Source: JBCCSZ01 sp039821145 (lineage in GTDB: Bacteria > Bacteroidota > Bacteroidia > Chitinophagales > Saprospiraceae). Taken from it: a DNA stretch of 64,000 nt. Positions 60,055 to 64,000 of this stretch are shown here, piece by piece. Under the pieces are notes generated by a model that was not told the origin of the DNA, made no database searches, and was given only the letters and a program-made list of their open reading frames with translations. The translations under genes and the position numbers were made by a program. Every line of letters begins with the position of its first letter. Positions within the stretch are counted from its first letter, which is position 1. The DNA lies in the NCBI GenBank assembly GCA_039821145.1, contig JBCBOS010000024.1:62001-126000 (forward strand), given 5' to 3'.

Positions 60055-60083
60055 TCGGGCTGGCGACTATAGGGCAAATGCAT

Positions 60084-60091
60084 TACCTTTG
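60084..60091 (+). promoter_or_regulatory. Probable promoter -7 box for the E1 gene
   Basis: TACCTTTG is a perfect TAnnTTTG box, 41 bp before ATG 60133. The -33 element is weak (CTGG at 21 bp). Confidence 0.45.
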
Positions 60092-60132
60092 CGGATCATT
60101 TAAAACCAGCCTTAATCAAGTAATTCATAGAT

Positions 60133-62130
60133 ATGCCCGCCCTGACAGACGCCCCCATGACCTTCCGCAAAGGAAAACTTTCCAACAAGAAATTACTGGA
60201 ACTGTACCGGCTCTTGCTCAAGCCGCGAATGATCGAAGAAAAGATGTTGATCCTGCTCCGACAGGGCAGAATCAGCAAATGGTTCAGTGGAATCGGACAG
60301 GAAGCCATTTCTATTGGCGCAACCGCTGCCCTGGATGAGGACGAAATCATGTTTCCCATGCACCGCAACCTGGGGGTCTTTACCAGCCGGGGCCTGCCAC
60401 TCGAACGGCTTTTCGCCCAATGGCAAGGCAAGCAACTCGGCTTTACCAACGGCCGGGATCGCTCCTTTCACTTCGGTACGCTGGCCCATCATGTAGTGGG
60501 CATGATCTCTCACCTGGGCCCACAGCTGGCCCTGGCAGGCGGCGTGGCGCTGGCCCACAAGCTGGCAGGCGAACCCAAGGTGGCCTTGGCATTCACCGGA
60601 GAAGGAGGCACCAGCGAAGGCGACTTCCACGAAGCCCTCAACGTGGCTTCCGTCTGGCAACTGCCCGTGATTTTTGTCATCGAAAACAATGGCTACGGCC
60701 TGTCGACCCCTACCAGCGAGCAATACCGCTGCGAAAACCTGGCAGATCGCGCCAAGGGCTACGGCATGCGCTCTCACATCATCGATGGCAACAATGTCCT
60801 GGAGGTCTACCAATGCATCAAAAAAGCAGCGGCGAGCATTCGCAAAAAACCGCAGCCAGTCCTGGTCGAATGCCGGACCTTCCGGATGCGGGGACACGAG
60901 GAAGCTTCCGGGGTCAAATATGTTCCCAAAGAACTCATGGCACACTGGGCCGACAAAGACCCCTTGAAAAATTACGAGCAATTCCTACTGGACGAGGGCT
61001 TGCTGGACGAAGAAACAATTGCCGACATCCGTGCCGGCTTCAAGGCTGAGATTGAGGCGGGACTGGAAAAAGCCTATGCCGAACCCACCGTGCAGGCAAA
61101 TACCCAGAGAGAAACGACTGACGTCTATGCGCCTCATACCGCTCCCCCCAAGCCCCCCACAGGCCCCAGCAAGGAGGTCCGACTGATCGACGCCATATCA
61201 GATGGCCTACGGATCGCCATGGAGACCCATCCCAAATTGGTGCTGATGGGCCAAGACATTGCCGACTATGGAGGTGTTTTCAAAATTACGGCGGGTTTTG
61301 TGGAGGCCTTTGGGCGCGAGCGGGTGCGCAATACGCCACTTTGCGAAAGCGCGATCCTCGGAGCGGGCCTGGGGCTCAGTCTCAGGGGCTACAAGGCCAT
61401 GGTGGAGATGCAGTTTGCCGATTTTGTCAGTTGTGGATTCAACCAGATTGTCAACAATTTTGCCAAGCTGCACTATCGCTGGGGCCATGCGGCCGATGTG
61501 GTGGTGCGGATGCCTGCGGGCGGAGGCGTAGGGGCAGGCCCTTTCCACTCGCAATGCAACGAAGCTTGGTTTACCCATACCCCAGGGCTGAAAGTTGTCT
61601 TCCCTTCCAACCCGAGAGATGCCAAAGGCTTGCTATTGGCCAGTTTTGAAGATCCCAACCCAGTTTTGTTTTTTGAGCACAAGGCGCTCTACCGCAGCCT
61701 GACAGAAGAGGTACCAGAAGGCTATTATACTGAAGAAATTGGCAAGGCCAGGGTCGTTCGACCAGGGACGGAAGCCTGCATCATTACCTATGGCATGGGG
61801 GTACATTGGGCAAAAAAAGCAGTAGAAGAAAGTGGTGCTGATGTGGAAATCCTCGATTTGCGCACCTTGGCCCCCTTGGACTTTGACGCCATCAAGGCCA
61901 GTGTCAACAAGACCAACCGAGCCTTGGTACTGCACGAAGATGTCATGTGTGGTGGCATCGGCGGAGACATTGCGGCCTACATTGCCGAACATTGCTTTGA
62001 ACAGTTGGATGCTCCGGTTCTCCGGGTGGCGAGCCTGGATACGCCAGTTCCTTTTGCGATCAGCCTGGAAAAAGACTTTCTGCCAGAGGAGCGCCTGCGA
62101 CAGCAATTGAGCAAGCTGTTGTCCTACTAA
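60133..62130 (+). CDS. Fused alpha/beta E1 of a 2-oxoacid dehydrogenase
   Basis: 665 residues. The alpha half (about 1-335) has the thiamine diphosphate motif GEGGTSEGDFHEALN with ENNGYG. The beta half (about 350-665) has MGQDIADYGGVFKIT, GHAADVVVRMPAGGG and HEDVMCGGIGG. These fused E1 proteins occur in Bacteroidota and act in branched-chain or pyruvate dehydrogenase complexes with E2 and E3 from elsewhere. No E2 or E3 gene is adjacent. The branched-chain type is the likelier one. Confidence 0.92.
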   Translation: MPALTDAPMTFRKGKLSNKKLLELYRLLLKPRMIEEKMLILLRQGRISKWFSGIGQEAISIGATAALDEDEIMFPMHRNLGVFTSRGLPLERLFAQWQGKQLGFTNGRDRSFHFGTLAHHVVGMISHLGPQLALAGGVALAHKLAGEPKVALAFTGEGGTSEGDFHEALNVASVWQLPVIFVIENNGYGLSTPTSEQYRCENLADRAKGYGMRSHIIDGNNVLEVYQCIKKAAASIRKKPQPVLVECRTFRMRGHEEASGVKYVPKELMAHWADKDPLKNYEQFLLDEGLLDEETIADIRAGFKAEIEAGLEKAYAEPTVQANTQRETTDVYAPHTAPPKPPTGPSKEVRLIDAISDGLRIAMETHPKLVLMGQDIADYGGVFKITAGFVEAFGRERVRNTPLCESAILGAGLGLSLRGYKAMVEMQFADFVSCGFNQIVNNFAKLHYRWGHAADVVVRMPAGGGVGAGPFHSQCNEAWFTHTPGLKVVFPSNPRDAKGLLLASFEDPNPVLFFEHKALYRSLTEEVPEGYYTEEIGKARVVRPGTEACIITYGMGVHWAKKAVEESGADVEILDLRTLAPLDFDAIKASVNKTNRALVLHEDVMCGGIGGDIAAYIAEHCFEQLDAPVLRVASLDTPVPFAISLEKDFLPEERLRQQLSKLLSY

Positions 62131-62219
62131 CTGCCCAAACCAATACAGCCTGTCATTCTGTAAAATTCACAGCGCAACTGCTGGATTTCGATCTGTAGGC
62201 AATTTTGCCCAGGCACTTA

Positions 62220-62227
62220 TATTTTTG
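62220..62227 (+). promoter_or_regulatory. Probable promoter -7 box for the DUF5606 gene
   Basis: TATTTTTG is a perfect TAnnTTTG box, 53 bp before ATG 62281. No -33 box at the normal distance. Confidence 0.35.
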
Positions 62228-62280
62228 CATTTAATTTGTAACTTCGCCTCCCGATTATCGCGGAATAAAATATTTACTTT

Positions 62281-62823
62281 ATGAAGCTTGAAGATATAGT
62301 AGCTGTTAGTGGCTTGGCTGGCTTGCACAAAATGGTCGCCAATCGCAACAATGGCCTTATCGTCGAAGATTTGGACAATGGCAAGCGCCGCTTTGCTTCT
62401 TCCAGAAAGCACCAATTCACTCCCCTGGCCTCCATCGGCATCTACACAGACGAAGACACCATAGAACTCAAGGTTGTCTTTCGGTCCATGCTGGAACAAA
62501 TGGAAAGCAATCCCCCCATTGCCACCAATGCCAGTGCAGAAGCCATGAAGGACTACTTCTCCAAAATCCTCCCAGAGTTTGACCGCGATAGAGTGTATCC
62601 CAGTGACATCAAAAAGGTCATCAAGTGGTTCAACTTTTTGCACAAACGCGATTTGCTGGACGAGGCCCTGAAAGAAGAGGAAACAGAAGGTACAGAAGCG
62701 GAAGGTGCTGAGACAACAACAGAAACCACTGAAGAAACTCCCACCGCAGAGGGAGACAACCCAAGCACAGAAGAGGCCGCAGAGCCGAAAGAGACGGAGG
62801 AGGAAGACCAGCCTGCAGAATAG
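62281..62823 (+). CDS. DUF5606 protein
   Basis: 180 residues. The first 130 match DUF5606, a Bacteroidota-specific family (MKLEDIVAVSGLAGLHKMV, GLIVEDLDNGKRRFASSRKHQF, FDRDRVYPSDIKKVIKWFNFL). The last 50 residues are an acidic low-complexity tail rich in Glu and Thr, common in this family. Cytoplasmic, function unknown. Confidence 0.9.
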   Translation: MKLEDIVAVSGLAGLHKMVANRNNGLIVEDLDNGKRRFASSRKHQFTPLASIGIYTDEDTIELKVVFRSMLEQMESNPPIATNASAEAMKDYFSKILPEFDRDRVYPSDIKKVIKWFNFLHKRDLLDEALKEEETEGTEAEGAETTTETTEETPTAEGDNPSTEEAAEPKETEEEDQPAE

Positions 62824-62881
62824 TGACGGGCAAGAGCAACTTGCCGTTTCCATTGCGATACTGACTGAACGAACACATACT

Positions 62882-63244
62882 ATGAGCACTGTAAAAACCA
62901 CTGGCGGTACGGATCGCCAATACCTACCTGCGCGCTTCCGCATCACGGTTTGGTCGAAACTCAAGCCTTATTACAACGAACTGCTTCAGCGCCCCATCGC
63001 ATCAGCCATAGAGTTGAAACGATGGTTGCTGGACAAGGCCGAGTTGGACGGGCTGGTTCAGCAGGAACTGGCCATCCGGCTGCAATTGCAACGGGAAATG
63101 CCTCTCGATCTCCGAAGAAAAGAAGCAGTGGAATACATGCAACTGGAAATCTGCCCACGAATTGCTTCCATCGAGCAAGAAATTGAACAAAAGATGAGAC
63201 GGCAGCTCAACCAAGAGCTATTTCGCCTGTACGCTCACTCCTGA
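62882..63244 (+). pseudogene. N-terminal fragment of an M3-family (PepF-like) oligoendopeptidase
   Basis: 120 residues from ATG 62882. The sequence matches the first 110 residues of Bacteroidota PepF-like enzymes: QYLPARFRITVWSKLKPYYNE, SAIELKRWLLDKAELDGLV, EICPRIASIEQEIEQKM. The zinc-site half (HExxH), about 450 residues, is missing: the frame ends at 63244 and the next gene begins on the other strand 16 bp later. Either a truncated gene or a stand-alone domain; truncation is more likely. Confidence 0.6.
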
Positions 63245-63259
63245 TTGGCGCAGGCCAGA

Positions 63260-64000
63260 TCACTTGCCAACAATCGGCGCAAAGGGATCAGCAGACATCC
63301 CCATGCCCTGCCAGTCGCGGGCAGCTTCGATGTCGGTGATGTTGAGCGGAAACAGAGAGCTATTGTGCAGTTGAGCGAGGCGGGCGCCCCCCTTTACTTC
63401 TTTCCAATTCTCCCAACTGAATTCCAGTCCACCAAAAGGAATGATCTTGACCCACATTTTCCAAGCCTTGGGCAGGCCATTTTCATCCAATATCCACAGG
63501 TAAGAATCACCAGGGGTCACCCCTCCAGAACCATAGCTGACCATCAGCGCCTGGCTGCCATCCTCTTGATTGACGATGCTTCTGCTGGTTCCCGGATCAA
63601 ATGCCTTGACAGGTGCGTTGAGCCAAAAAGAATCATTGCACCAATACTCCCAGGCCTTGCGGACAATTTTTTCAGCTGCTGACCCTTCTAACTCAGCCCC
63701 ACCCTTCCAGGCCCGGCCTTTGATGGCATTGATGTCGAACATGGCGCGATGCTCTCCCCACTCTACAATCGTCCAGTGGCGATCCTTGTCCCAAATGTAC
63801 TGGTGCATGTCATTGAAATTCCAACGGACAATGCCTGTACTGTCCCAGGCTTCCTTGTTGACGGCCTGTAGCATCTTGCGCGCAAGGGCATCCGCTTCTG
63901 GCCCTGTCTGGCCTTCTGGCCTGGATTCGTGTACAATCAGTAAAGCGACAGCGATGAGTAGGACGAGTCCACCGATGATGGAGAGCAGCCACTTGAGCCA
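63260..64000 (-). CDS. Membrane-anchored protein of unknown function (partial, N terminus outside)
   Basis: The frame is open from the window edge (64000) to the stop at 63260; 246 residues are seen. It begins with a transmembrane segment (WLLSIIGGLVLLIAVALLIV) and continues with a soluble domain of about 205 residues (MLQAVNKEAWDSTGIVRWNF, WTIVEWGEHRAMFD, GLPKAWKMWVKIIPFGGL). The soluble part resembles conserved hypothetical proteins of Bacteroidota with a LolA-like beta fold; this is a weak guess. No catalytic motif. Confidence 0.65.
   Translation of the reverse strand, partial: WLKWLLSIIGGLVLLIAVALLIVHESRPEGQTGPEADALARKMLQAVNKEAWDSTGIVRWNFNDMHQYIWDKDRHWTIVEWGEHRAMFDINAIKGRAWKGGAELEGSAAEKIVRKAWEYWCNDSFWLNAPVKAFDPGTSRSIVNQEDGSQALMVSYGSGGVTPGDSYLWILDENGLPKAWKMWVKIIPFGGLEFSWENWKEVKGGARLAQLHNSSLFPLNITDIEAARDWQGMGMSADPFAPIVGK

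Noticed and set aside
1..64000. tRNA, rRNA, CRISPR arrays, insertion sequences and prophage genes.
   Set aside because: None was recognised by reading both strands; a tRNAscan-SE and ISfinder search would be needed to exclude short cases.

Overview
The window is a chromosomal segment of a member of phylum Bacteroidota, most probably of the Saprospiria (Lewinella/Haliscomenobacter-like). Evidence: five extracellular proteins, four of them with clear type IX secretion (T9SS) C-terminal sorting domains or a signal peptide plus such a tail; many lipoproteins; promoters of the Bacteroidota type (TTTG or TTG, 19-21 bp, TAnnTTTG); DUF5606 and DUF2853 proteins; a fused E1 alpha/beta ketoacid dehydrogenase; and almost no Shine-Dalgarno sequences. 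No rRNA, tRNA, CRISPR array, transposase or phage gene was found. The segment is ordinary chromosome with a few accessory islets.

Layout. 1-4.2 kb: a beta-mannoside utilisation cluster (end of a probable sugar symporter, a cupin-GH130 phosphorylase fusion, a cellobiose/mannobiose 2-epimerase) facing a sugar 1-kinase-like gene. 4.3-5.8 kb: an AT-rich three-gene module that looks like a toxin-antitoxin-chaperone (TAC) operon ending in a SecB-like protein. 5.9-11.4 kb: secreted proteins, including a T9SS-sorted subtilisin, and lipoproteins. 11.5-14.8 kb: an orphan 51-codon gene with its own promoter and terminator, a nucleoside-phosphorylase/PH-like fusion, an ACMSD-type decarboxylase and a lipoprotein peptide deformylase. 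14.9-20 kb: the Pnkp/Hen1 RNA-repair pair with a divergent WYL regulator. 20-26.2 kb: lipoprotein, OmpA-like protein, D-2-hydroxyacid dehydrogenase, topoisomerase III, YebC.

26.2-32 kb: a gene-poor stretch that ends in a sigma-54-like promoter with two phased 16-bp palindromes in front of an orphan MacB/FtsX-type permease, then two overlapping lipoprotein genes. 32-36.5 kb: T9SS cargo genes, a 482-residue helical protein and a nitrilase. 36.5-43.3 kb: ROK kinase, ileS, and a YHYH/MORN/SCO lipoprotein operon. 43.3-47.6 kb: NlpC/P60 lipoprotein, another T9SS cargo gene and a paralogue (483 residues) of the helical protein. 47.7-56.5 kb: DUF2853, arylamine N-acetyltransferase, tryptophan 2,3-dioxygenase, CrcB, WecA-like transferase, M3 peptidase, PaaE-like reductase. 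56.5-64 kb: recO, PBP1a, fused ketoacid dehydrogenase E1, DUF5606, the N-terminal piece of another M3 peptidase, and a membrane-anchored protein cut by the window edge.

The best candidates for undescribed biology are the TAC-like module (4361-5840), the twice-repeated arrangement of a T9SS-type secreted protein divergent from a member of one helical-repeat protein family (32994-35378 and 44646-47586), the sigma-54-like control region (27194-27310), the isolated small gene (11502-11764), and the RNA-repair operon with its divergent WYL regulator.
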